From: Flavobacterium sp. SUN046
GTDB taxonomy: Bacteria > Bacteroidota > Bacteroidia > Flavobacteriales > Flavobacteriaceae
Reading direction: 5' to 3'
Length of the DNA stretch: 64,000 nucleotides
NCBI RefSeq assembly: GCF_028867965.1
Contig: NZ_JAPQNT010000005.1
Span: 124,001-188,000, forward strand
In this document: piece after piece, positions 43,074 through 49,688 of the stretch
Numbering within the stretch: position 1 is the stretch's first letter
How the letters are laid out: the number at the start of each line of letters is the position of its first letter
Translations under genes and position numbers: made by a program
The notes under the pieces: generated by a model
The model's input: only the letters and a program-made list of their open reading frames with translations
What the model was told of the DNA's origin: nothing
Database searches by the model: none

Positions 43074-44171
43074 TTAAAAAATTGCTTCTTTTACTATAAT
43101 TTGTCTTGAAATTTTCAGAATATCTGTCAATACTCCTCTGGCTGTAACTTCTTTTCCTGCGCCAGCGCCTTGAATGACAATTGGAATTTCTCCATAAGAT
43201 TTAGTATATATTTCTATCAAATTATCGGCTCCTTTTAATTGTCCTAAAGGAGAATTTTTGGGAACAGAAACTAATTTAACTTCAAGTTTTTTAGAAATTA
43301 CATCAAACTCGCCAACATATCGTAAGGCATGATTGTCAGATTGTGTGATTTTGGCAATTTGAAATGGTTTATCAAATAATTGTTTGTTGATTGCATATTG
43401 TGCTTTAGAATTAGATTCGTTGAGTTCTGGTAGTAAAAGCGATTCGATTTTTACATCAGACAATTCATATTCGTGTTCGATTTCTCGTGCTAGAATTAAT
43501 AATTTTCGTGCTACATCGTTTCCTGATAAGTCTTCGCGAGAATCAGGTTCGGTTAAGCCAATTTTTTCGGCATCGAGAAGAATTTTAGAAAACGTAGTTT
43601 CTTCTGATGAAAATCTGTTGAAAATATAACTTAACGAACCAGAAAAAACTCCGCGAATTTTAGTGATTTTTTCGCCTGAAAAGTGCAAATCATTTATTGT
43701 TTGAACTACTGGCAGACCTGCACCAACATTGGTTTCGTAATTGAAAAACTTATCATATTGTATGAGATTTTTTCTCAATTCTTTATAAAAATTAAAATGT
43801 AATGTATTGGCTTTTTTGTTGGCAGCAACAATATTAAATCCGTTTTGGATTAAAGGAATATAACTATTAATTATTTCGGAACTTGCTGTGGCATCAACAG
43901 CGATTAGGTTTTCTAAATTTTGTTCTTGAACATAATCAATAATATCTTCAATTTTAAACGGAATTGCCGATTGTGCAAAATTGGCTTCCCATTGATTCTT
44001 TAATCCATCATTTTCAAAAAAAGCTAAAGTAGAGTTTGTAATTACTGGAAATCTTAAATCGATATTTCTTTTTTCAAGAAAAAATTTCTGGCTTTCAATT
44101 ACTTGATTTATTAATGTGCTTCCAACATTTCCTATTCCGAAAAGGATTATATTTATTCTAGTTGTTGACAT
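43074..44171 (-). CDS. hom: Homoserine dehydrogenase
   Basis: This 365-residue enzyme reduces aspartate semialdehyde to homoserine. The NAD(P)-binding motif GIGNVGSTL begins at residue 12, ANKKAN near 118-123, NVGAGLPVV and the catalytic region KIRGVFSGSLSYIFN and EPDSREDLSGNDVARKLLILAR are present. There is no aspartokinase fusion and no clear ACT domain. It overlaps metX by 14 bases, so translation is probably coupled and the pair commits carbon from aspartate to methionine. Confidence 0.95.
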   Translation of the reverse strand: MSTTRINIILFGIGNVGSTLINQVIESQKFFLEKRNIDLRFPVITNSTLAFFENDGLKNQWEANFAQSAIPFKIEDIIDYVQEQNLENLIAVDATASSEIINSYIPLIQNGFNIVAANKKANTLHFNFYKELRKNLIQYDKFFNYETNVGAGLPVVQTINDLHFSGEKITKIRGVFSGSLSYIFNRFSSEETTFSKILLDAEKIGLTEPDSREDLSGNDVARKLLILAREIEHEYELSDVKIESLLLPELNESNSKAQYAINKQLFDKPFQIAKITQSDNHALRYVGEFDVISKKLEVKLVSVPKNSPLGQLKGADNLIEIYTKSYGEIPIVIQGAGAGKEVTARGVLTDILKISRQIIVKEAIF

Positions 44172-45153
44172 AACTTTGTTTTTTATGTTTGTTAAAAATA
44201 GGTTCTAAGATTTTAGATAATTGTTCAAATTCTATTAAAAAAGCATCATGACCGTGAATGGATTTTATTTCATTATAGAAAACATTTCCTTTTACTTTCC
44301 TTAATTGACTGTAAGTTTCGCGGTTTTCATCGGCTATAAAAAAATAATCTGTATCAACCGAAACTATATGAATTGCTGCTTTAATTTCTATTGCAACCAA
44401 TAAAAAATCTTTTCTATCACGAGTGATATCATTGGTTTTAAGCAAATGGTTCATTAATTTATATGCTGCTACTTGAAAGCGATTTTTAAGCTTAAAACCG
44501 TGATTTATTAACCAATTTTCGATTTGAAAAATGGATAGATTTTGTTGTTTACCTCTATTAAATCGTTGGTTTATAGATTGTGGTGTTCTATACAAAAGCA
44601 TTGCGTGTAATCGCGCATCAACTATTGGATCATCAGAATTATTTAGAATCTGATCTTGAATTAAAACATTTGCAATTACCCAATCAGTTGCTTTCCAATC
44701 GGTCGCTATTGGAATCAAATTTTGAATTTTATTAGGTTGTAGTGCAGCCATTTCCCATGCTACTGCTCCACCGAGGCTTCCGCCTATAATTGCAAAAACG
44801 TCTGTAATTTCAAGATGAAATAAACCTTCCCAAAAAATTCTGGCAATATCACGAATTGTAAAATCTTGATAACTTGAGATTAGATTTTCAAAATCATTAT
44901 CGAATCCATTTCCAGGAATATTAAAGGCGATTATAGTAAAATAATTGGTATCGATAGTTTTATTTTCTCCAGTTAAATCGTTCCACCAGCCGTTTTTGCC
45001 AGTAACATTAGAGTTTCCGGTTAAGGCATGATTTACAACTACCACTGGCGAATTTCCTATTGGTTGACCAAAAACTTGATAGAATAACGGAATATAAGAT
45101 TTTAACTTTCCATTCTCTAAATCAAAATTAAATAAGTCTATTTTTTCTAACAT
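44158..45153 (-). CDS. metX: Homoserine O-acyltransferase (MetX type)
   Basis: This 331-residue alpha/beta-hydrolase activates homoserine for sulfur incorporation. NHALTGNS near residue 41 forms the oxyanion region, the nucleophile is Ser126 in IIGGSLGGAVAWEMA, the acid is probably in SVDTDYFF and the base His in IHGHDAFL near residue 305. Acetyl-CoA is the usual donor for this family, in keeping with the neighbouring metY, which uses O-acetylhomoserine; succinyl specificity cannot be excluded from sequence. Its 3' end overlaps hom. Confidence 0.93.
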   Translation of the reverse strand: MLEKIDLFNFDLENGKLKSYIPLFYQVFGQPIGNSPVVVVNHALTGNSNVTGKNGWWNDLTGENKTIDTNYFTIIAFNIPGNGFDNDFENLISSYQDFTIRDIARIFWEGLFHLEITDVFAIIGGSLGGAVAWEMAALQPNKIQNLIPIATDWKATDWVIANVLIQDQILNNSDDPIVDARLHAMLLYRTPQSINQRFNRGKQQNLSIFQIENWLINHGFKLKNRFQVAAYKLMNHLLKTNDITRDRKDFLLVAIEIKAAIHIVSVDTDYFFIADENRETYSQLRKVKGNVFYNEIKSIHGHDAFLIEFEQLSKILEPIFNKHKKQSYVNN

Positions 45154-45235
45154 TTTTTTATTTATTGAAATTCTGTTTAGCAGAAATTAAAATAATTTAT
45201 ATTGCTTTTTATAATTACTCATTTCTTAGTTTTTT

Positions 45236-45271
45236 AAAACTACCTCCAACAATAAAATTGAAGGCAGTTTT
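45236..45271 (-). terminator. Possible terminator between metY and metX
   Basis: AAAACTACCTCCAA and TTGAAGGCAGTTTT form a 14-position stem with two mismatches. On the minus strand only four T residues follow before an A-run, so termination may be partial and metX-hom may be read through from the metY attenuators. Confidence 0.4.
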
Positions 45272-45295
45272 CAACAAAAAAACCAAACAATTTAT

Positions 45296-46588
45296 TTATA
45301 CTTTTTGGATTGATTTTATAGTTTGAAATACTTCTTTCAAATCTGCTTTTAAGTCATCAATGTCTTCTAAACCAACAGACAAACGAATTAAGTCTTTGGT
45401 AACGCCAGTTGCTTCTTGTTCCGCATCTGACAATTGTTGATGAGTTGTACTTGCTGGATGAATTATCAATGATTTGGTATCACCAATATTTGCTAAAAGC
45501 GAAAATAATTTGGTTCCGTCAGCGACTCTTTTAGCAGCTTCAAATCCGCCATGTAATCCAAAAGTTACTATACCACTTTTTCCATTTGGCAGGTATTGAT
45601 CAGCAAGTTGTTTGTATTTAGAAGTTTCTAATCCTGGATAGTTTACCCAAGCCACTTCTTCTTGAGATTGCAACCATTTAGCTAATTCCAATGCATTTTC
45701 AGAATGTTTTTTTATTCTGATTTCCAATGTTTCCAACCCCTGAATGGTTTGAAAAGCGTTAAACGGACTTAATGCTGCACCAAAATCGCGCAATCCTTCA
45801 ATTCGAACTTTAGCAATAAATGAGGCTGCGCCTAATGCTTCGTAGTATTTTAATTCGTGATAACCTGCTGATGGCTCTGTAAATTCAGGAAACTTTCCGT
45901 TACTCCAATCAAAATTTCCAGCGTCAATAATTGCGCCTCCAAGTGAAGTTCCGTTTCCTGTAATGTATTTGGTTAAAGAGTGAATTACAATATCTGCACC
46001 ATGCGCAATTGGATTTAACAAATAAGGAGTTGCAACGGTGTTATCAACTATGAAAGGTACTTTGAATGCTTTTGCTTGAGTTGAAATAGCTTTCAAATCT
46101 AGAACATCTAATTTGGGATTTCCTAAACTTTCTGCGAAGAATGCTCTGGTATTTTCTTGTGCTGCTTGGGTAAAATTTTCTGGATTTGATGGATCAACAA
46201 ATGTAGTTGTGATTCCTAATCGTGGCAAAGTTACTTTTAACAAATTGTAAGTTCCGCCATACAAGCTATTAGAAGCCACAATGTGATCACCAGCTTTTAG
46301 CAAAACCAAAAGTGTTGTAGCAATTGCGGAAGTTCCTGAAGCTGTAACAACTGCACCTATTCCGCCTTCTAATTTTGCTAGGCGTTGTTCTAGAATGTCG
46401 TTGGTTGGATTGTTTAATCGAGTGTAAATAAATCCAGCTTCAGCAAGACCAAAGAGATTGGCTGCATGATCGGAATTATTGAATACATACGAAGTTGTTT
46501 GATAAATTGGAACTGCTCTTGTTCCTGCGTTTTTAGTAACGTCGTGTCCTGCGTGCAATGCGTTTGTTGCGAATTTTTGTGTGCTCAT
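45296..46588 (-). CDS. metY: O-acetylhomoserine sulfhydrylase / aminocarboxypropyltransferase
   Basis: This 430-residue PLP enzyme of the Cys/Met-metabolism family makes homocysteine from O-acetylhomoserine and sulfide. The PLP-binding Lys207 lies in HSLTKYITGNGTSLGG, with YTRLNNPTNDILEQRLA (about 55-71), ASGTSAI and SLYGGTYNLL near residue 110. The approximately 430-residue length and the insertion after SLGG (IIDAGNFDWSNGKFPEFTEP) separate MetY from MetB/MetC enzymes. Two tandem Met-rich leader peptides with terminators lie upstream. Confidence 0.96.
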   Translation of the reverse strand: MSTQKFATNALHAGHDVTKNAGTRAVPIYQTTSYVFNNSDHAANLFGLAEAGFIYTRLNNPTNDILEQRLAKLEGGIGAVVTASGTSAIATTLLVLLKAGDHIVASNSLYGGTYNLLKVTLPRLGITTTFVDPSNPENFTQAAQENTRAFFAESLGNPKLDVLDLKAISTQAKAFKVPFIVDNTVATPYLLNPIAHGADIVIHSLTKYITGNGTSLGGAIIDAGNFDWSNGKFPEFTEPSAGYHELKYYEALGAASFIAKVRIEGLRDFGAALSPFNAFQTIQGLETLEIRIKKHSENALELAKWLQSQEEVAWVNYPGLETSKYKQLADQYLPNGKSGIVTFGLHGGFEAAKRVADGTKLFSLLANIGDTKSLIIHPASTTHQQLSDAEQEATGVTKDLIRLSVGLEDIDDLKADLKEVFQTIKSIQKV

Positions 46589-46633
46589 GATAATTGATTT
46601 TAGATATTAGAATTAAGATTTTAAGATTTTTGT

Positions 46634-46658
46634 TGAGACTCTGATATAAATTCAGAGT
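46634..46658. repeat. CTGAA-type palindrome next to attenuator B
   Basis: ACTCTGATATAAATTCAGAGT forms a 7-base-pair hairpin immediately after the T-run of attenuator B in the direction of transcription. Related copies lie at 46829-46850, 46877-46898 and 48271-48293. Confidence 0.7.
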
Positions 46659-46698
46659 AAAAAAAAAGTCCCTTTGGATGGCTTACCAAAGGGACTTT
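46659..46698 (-). terminator. Attenuator terminator B before metY
   Basis: A perfect 13-base-pair stem (AAAGTCCCTTTGG with its complement) with an 8-base loop is followed on the minus strand by nine T residues. It lies between leader peptide B and the metY start and has no complete gene upstream. The 5' arm plus loop includes TTTGGTAA (46690-46683), complementary to TTACCAAA in leader B. Confidence 0.9.
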
Positions 46699-46719
46699 AA
46701 GAATAGTTATTAAAACTAT

Positions 46720-46815
46720 TTAGGTCTTCCAAATTTGGTAATAGCAAATGCTCATGCAACACATTGTGCGCATCATCATACAAGACATCATCATATTTTT
46801 TGCTATTAATTTCAT
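46720..46815 (-). CDS. Met-rich leader peptide B of metY
   Basis: A 31-codon frame starts at ATG 46815 and ends at TAA 46722-46720. It contains nine Met residues: the initiator, MMM at 8-10, MMM at 13-15, Met18 and Met21, plus four Cys. It is followed by terminator B and then metY. The sequence TTACCAAA (46741-46734), after the Met codons, can pair over 8 bases with the terminator 5' arm and loop. Ribosomes stalled for lack of charged Met-tRNA would expose it and prevent termination. A stand-alone metal-binding role for the Met/Cys-rich peptide is a less likely alternative. Confidence 0.85.
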   Translation of the reverse strand: MKLIAKNMMMSCMMMRTMCCMSICYYQIWKT

Positions 46816-46828
46816 TTTGACTTTTATT

Positions 46829-46850
46829 TAATCTGAATTTGTTTTAGATT
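46829..46850. repeat. CTGAA-type palindrome upstream of leader B
   Basis: AATCTGAATTTGTTTTAGATT is an imperfect member of the same palindrome family as 46877-46898, here without an adjacent terminator. Confidence 0.5.
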
Positions 46851-46876
46851 CTTTTTATTAATTTGATTTTTTTATG

Positions 46877-46898
46877 AGATGCTGAAATAAATTCAGCA
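46877..46898. repeat. CTGAA-type palindrome next to attenuator A
   Basis: ATGCTGAAATAAATTCAGCAT is an 8-base-pair hairpin with a 5-base loop directly after the T-run of attenuator A in the direction of transcription. Confidence 0.75.
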
Positions 46899-46899
46899 T

Positions 46900-46928
46900 A
46901 AAAAAAACCTCTGCGGTTTGCAGAGGTT
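46900..46928 (-). terminator. Attenuator terminator A before metY
   Basis: A perfect 9-base-pair stem (AACCTCTGC with GCAGAGGTT) and a 5-base loop are followed by eight T residues on the minus strand. It follows leader peptide A. Its CTCTGC (46925-46920) is complementary to GCAGAG at the end of leader A. Confidence 0.9.
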
Positions 46929-46967
46929 TAATTGAATATATTTTAAAAATTTAAAATTATGCAATAG

Positions 46968-47024
46968 TTATCTCTGCGGATTTTTCCACATCATACGACA
47001 CATATTGCAAATCATTAATTTCAT
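46968..47024 (-). CDS. Met-rich leader peptide A of metY
   Basis: An 18-codon frame starts at ATG 47024 and ends at TAA 46970-46968. It encodes MKLMICNMCRMMWKNPQR, with Met at 4, 8, 11 and 12. It starts with the same MKL as leader B. The codons for Pro16-Arg18 contain GCAGAG (46977-46972), which pairs with the 5' arm of terminator A, so stalling at the Met codons would favour antitermination. Leader A is transcribed before leader B, giving two attenuators in series. Confidence 0.85.
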   Translation of the reverse strand: MKLMICNMCRMMWKNPQR

Positions 47025-47046
47025 TTTTTCTTTTTATTTTATGGAG

Positions 47047-47077
47047 CAAACTTCTGAACAATTTTTGAATTGACCAA
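47047..47077 (-). promoter_or_regulatory. Promoter of the metY leader transcript
   Basis: On the minus strand TTG (47077-47075) and GAAGTTTG (47054-47047, one mismatch to TAnnTTTG) are 20 bases apart. The start site would be near 47040, about 16 bases before leader A. Confidence 0.5.
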
Positions 47078-47121
47078 ATGAATTTTTAAAATTTAACATT
47101 TGATTAAACTAAAAAAGAAAA

Positions 47122-47156
47122 TAAAAAAGCCCATTATCATAATGAAAATGGGCTTT
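47122..47156 (-). terminator. Intrinsic terminator after the T9SS protein gene
   Basis: AAAGCCCATT and AATGGGCTTT form a 10-base-pair stem 20 bases beyond the stop, with a T-run on the minus strand. Confidence 0.85.
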
Positions 47157-47175
47157 AAGGAAAAATAAATTATTT

Positions 47176-48063
47176 TTATTTTTTTATGATTTTAGAAGTT
47201 CCAACTCCTAAATCAGACTGTACTTTTACAAAATATACTCCGGCAGTTAAGTCAGAAATATTAATTTGAGCCGTTTCTGAACCAGAAATACTAGTTTCGT
47301 TTACAATTCTTCCGTTGATGTCCATAACCTGAACTTTTTCTAACGAAATACCATTTTTAGCTGTTATATTGAAAACATCATTAACTGGATTTGGCTGAAT
47401 TGAAAAGTTACTTGCAAAGAATGATTGAGTACTTGCTAGTGGTCTATTTACTGAAAAACTATCAATACCAATATAGTCAGAATTATTTCCTGATGGACCA
47501 CCATCAGTTACATAATATCTAAAAGCTATTTTACAATCAGTTGGCCCAGTTAATCCTGAAATGGTGTAAGAATAAAGTGTCCAAGTGTGTGGATAATCAT
47601 CAAGTAAATCAGGATTTACAGCAATTGCCAAGTTAGTATAATCACCTACACTACTTACATTGTTTGGATCAGATGAGAAAGCACCATTGGTACTTAATCG
47701 TAATTCTAGACTATCAGGATATAAATTTGCACCAACATTGGTTGTTCTAGTGTAAAATGATATAACATCTCCGTTTTGCAGAGAAAGTGAAGGAGTTATC
47801 AACCAATTACTTATAACACCAGTACCAGCAGTACTATTATAATTAACACCAATGTAAGAAGTAGCTGCGCCACTGTAAGCTGCAAAAGGTGTAGAACCCT
47901 GAAACCAACTAGTTGAACCTGTTGGGCTACTTAAATTTAGTATAGTCCAACCTGCTCCACTTAAAGTTGTAATATCGTCAAATCCTTGAGATGCAATAAC
48001 TTGTGCATTGGATGTAATCGATACTAGAATTAATGCGAAAGATAAGAGTAATTTTTTCATCAT
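47176..48063 (-). CDS. T9SS-exported protein with choice-of-anchor J (cleaved adhesin) domain
   Basis: This 295-residue protein has a signal peptide (MMKKLLLSFALILVSITSNAQ), a central beta-sandwich (about 23-208) beginning ASQGFDDITTLSGAGWTILNLSSPTGSTSWFQG and containing a PDSLELRLSTNG segment, typical of the choice-of-anchor J or cleaved-adhesin family, and a type A sorting domain (about 220-295; NFSIQPNPVNDVFNI ... LTAGVYFVKV). It should be a cell-surface protein exported by type IX secretion; its ligand is unknown. It lies between two methionine genes but has its own terminator, so no metabolic link is implied. Confidence 0.88.
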   Translation of the reverse strand: MMKKLLLSFALILVSITSNAQVIASQGFDDITTLSGAGWTILNLSSPTGSTSWFQGSTPFAAYSGAATSYIGVNYNSTAGTGVISNWLITPSLSLQNGDVISFYTRTTNVGANLYPDSLELRLSTNGAFSSDPNNVSSVGDYTNLAIAVNPDLLDDYPHTWTLYSYTISGLTGPTDCKIAFRYYVTDGGPSGNNSDYIGIDSFSVNRPLASTQSFFASNFSIQPNPVNDVFNITAKNGISLEKVQVMDINGRIVNETSISGSETAQINISDLTAGVYFVKVQSDLGVGTSKIIKK

Positions 48064-48141
48064 AGTTTACGATTTAAAGTTAATTTAAAAACAAATATAT
48101 TAAAAAAAAACTAAAAATGTTTTTTAACCTAAAAACTTTTC

Positions 48142-48149
48142 TACATTTG
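48142..48149 (+). promoter_or_regulatory. -7 element of the metK promoter
   Basis: TACATTTG matches TAnnTTTG exactly and ends 11 bases before the SAM-II-like aptamer. No TTG is seen at the usual -33 distance, only T-rich sequence. Confidence 0.55.
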
Positions 48150-48160
48150 CAAAATAATTG

Positions 48161-48209
48161 GAGGAAAAATTTGAACTGATTGCAACCTCATAAAAAAATG
48201 CTAAAGCAG
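48161..48209 (+). ncRNA. Probable SAM-II riboswitch in the metK leader
   Basis: P1 is GAGG (48161-48164) with CCTC (48186-48189). The loop contains CTGATTGCAA and the 3' part contains ATAAAAAAATGCTAAAGCAG. The conserved SAM-II blocks ATTGCAA, ATAAAA and GCTAAA are present in order, and the pseudoknot helix CTG (48176-48178) with CAG (48207-48209) can form in place of the pairs in the known metX aptamer. Just downstream CTTTAGC (48218-48224) can pair with GCTAAAG (48200-48206), a possible alternative hairpin. The element starts a few bases after the predicted promoter and precedes the SAM synthetase gene. P1 is short, so a covariance search is needed. Confidence 0.72.
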
Positions 48210-48270
48210 AAACTCTCCTTTAGCTCTTATTTGCAATTTTCTTTTTTACTTCTTCAAAATTAATATTAAC

Positions 48271-48293
48271 AGAGTCTGAAATAAATTCAGATT
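48271..48293. repeat. CTGAA-type palindrome before metK
   Basis: GTCTGAAATAAATTCAGAT is another member of the palindrome family beside the metY attenuators, located 14 bases upstream of the metK ATG. Confidence 0.65.
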
Positions 48294-48306
48294 AAAAAAC
48301 TATATT

Positions 48307-49557
48307 ATGGCATATTTATTTACGTCAGAGTCAGTAAGTGAAGGACATCCTGACAAAGTTGCTGATCAAATTAGCGACGCATTGATTGATAATTTTTTGG
48401 CTTTTGATGCTGAATCTAAAGTAGCTTGTGAAACTTTAGTTACCACTGGTCAAGTAATTCTTGCTGGTGAAGTTAAATCTAATACTTATCTTGATGTACA
48501 ACAAATTGCTAGAGATGTAATCAAAAAAATTGGTTATACTAAAAGTGAATACATGTTTGAAGCCAATTCTTGTGGTATTCTTTCTGCTATTCACGAGCAA
48601 TCTGCAGATATTAATCAAGGTGTTGACAGAGCTAGCAAAGAAGAGCAAGGTGCTGGAGATCAAGGAATGATGTTTGGCTATGCAACTAACGAAACAGAAA
48701 ATTACATGCCTTTGGCGTTAGATTTATCTCATGCTTTGTTGATTGAATTGGCAAATTTGAGAAGAGAAAATAACGAAATTACTTACTTACGTCCTGATGC
48801 TAAATCGCAAGTAACTTTAGAATATTCTGACGATAACAAACCGCAACGTATTGATGCTATCGTTATTTCTACTCAACATGATGATTTTGCTCCTGAAGCA
48901 GAAATGTTAGCAAAAATTAAATCTGATTTAGTTTCTATTTTAATACCTAGAATTAAAGCTAAATATCCTCAATATGCTCATTTATTTAATGACCAAATTA
49001 CTTATCATATTAATCCGACTGGTAAATTTGTAATCGGTGGACCTCACGGAGATACTGGATTAACTGGAAGAAAAATTATTGTTGATACGTATGGCGGAAA
49101 AGGCGCACACGGTGGTGGAGCATTTTCAGGAAAAGATCCAAGTAAAGTAGATCGTTCTGCAGCTTATGCTACACGTCATATTGCTAAAAACCTTGTTGCA
49201 GCCGGCTTGTGTGATGAAATTTTAGTTCAAGTTTCGTACGCTATTGGAGTTGCAAAACCTACATCTATTAATGTAGTTACTTACGGAACTTCTAAAGTGA
49301 ATTTGACTGATGGAGAAATTAGCAAAAAAGTAGAAGCAATTTTTGACATGCGTCCGTATTTTATTGAACAACGTTTAAAATTAAGAAATCCAATTTATAG
49401 CGAAACTGCTGCTTACGGTCACATGGGTAGAACTCCAGAAACGGTAACAAAAACTTTTTCTGCGCCAGGTGGAAATGAAAAAACGGTTACCGTTGAATTG
49501 TTTACTTGGGAAAAATTAGACTTTGTAGATCAAGTTAAAAGTGCTTTCGGATTGTAA
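48307..49557 (+). CDS. metK: S-adenosylmethionine synthetase
   Basis: This 416-residue enzyme makes SAM from Met and ATP. The N-terminal [21 protein letters not shown], the [12 protein letters not shown] hexapeptide region (about 117-128) and the P-loop-like [19 protein letters not shown] (about 277-295) are all intact. The protein is slightly longer than E. coli MetK (384), as is usual in Bacteroidota. Its leader has a probable SAM-II riboswitch, which would give end-product control. Confidence 0.97.
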   Translation: MAYLFTSESVSEGHPDKVADQISDALIDNFLAFDAESKVACETLVTTGQVILAGEVKSNTYLDVQQIARDVIKKIGYTKSEYMFEANSCGILSAIHEQSADINQGVDRASKEEQGAGDQGMMFGYATNETENYMPLALDLSHALLIELANLRRENNEITYLRPDAKSQVTLEYSDDNKPQRIDAIVISTQHDDFAPEAEMLAKIKSDLVSILIPRIKAKYPQYAHLFNDQITYHINPTGKFVIGGPHGDTGLTGRKIIVDTYGGKGAHGGGAFSGKDPSKVDRSAAYATRHIAKNLVAAGLCDEILVQVSYAIGVAKPTSINVVTYGTSKVNLTDGEISKKVEAIFDMRPYFIEQRLKLRNPIYSETAAYGHMGRTPETVTKTFSAPGGNEKTVTVELFTWEKLDFVDQVKSAFGL

Positions 49558-49645
49558 AATCTGAATGTTAAACTTATCAATTAATTTAAATAAGTTTTGA
49601 TTTTCTAATTGACTTTGATTTTTAAGCTTACTACTTCTATAATAT

Positions 49646-49684
49646 AAAAAAAACCTGATGCTTTAAATACATCAGGTTTTTTTA
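49646..49684. terminator. Bidirectional terminator between metK and the facing gene
   Basis: An 11-base-pair stem (AAAACCTGATG with CATCAGGTTTT) is flanked by an A-run on the left and a T-run on the right, so it can serve both convergent transcripts. Confidence 0.85.
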
Positions 49685-49688
49685 GGTT

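Larger units (their letters stand above)
46589..47175 (-). other. Tandem-attenuator leader region of metY
   Basis: This 587-base gap contains, in transcription order on the minus strand, the promoter, leader A, terminator A, palindrome, second palindrome, leader B, terminator B, palindrome and the metY start. The right end also holds the terminator of the neighbouring T9SS gene. No larger gene is present. Confidence 0.85.

Noticed and set aside
46720..47024. Met/Cys-rich leader frames as genuine small metal-binding proteins
   Set aside because: Their position before terminators, the complementary antiterminator sequences and the metY context explain them better, though a second role cannot be excluded.
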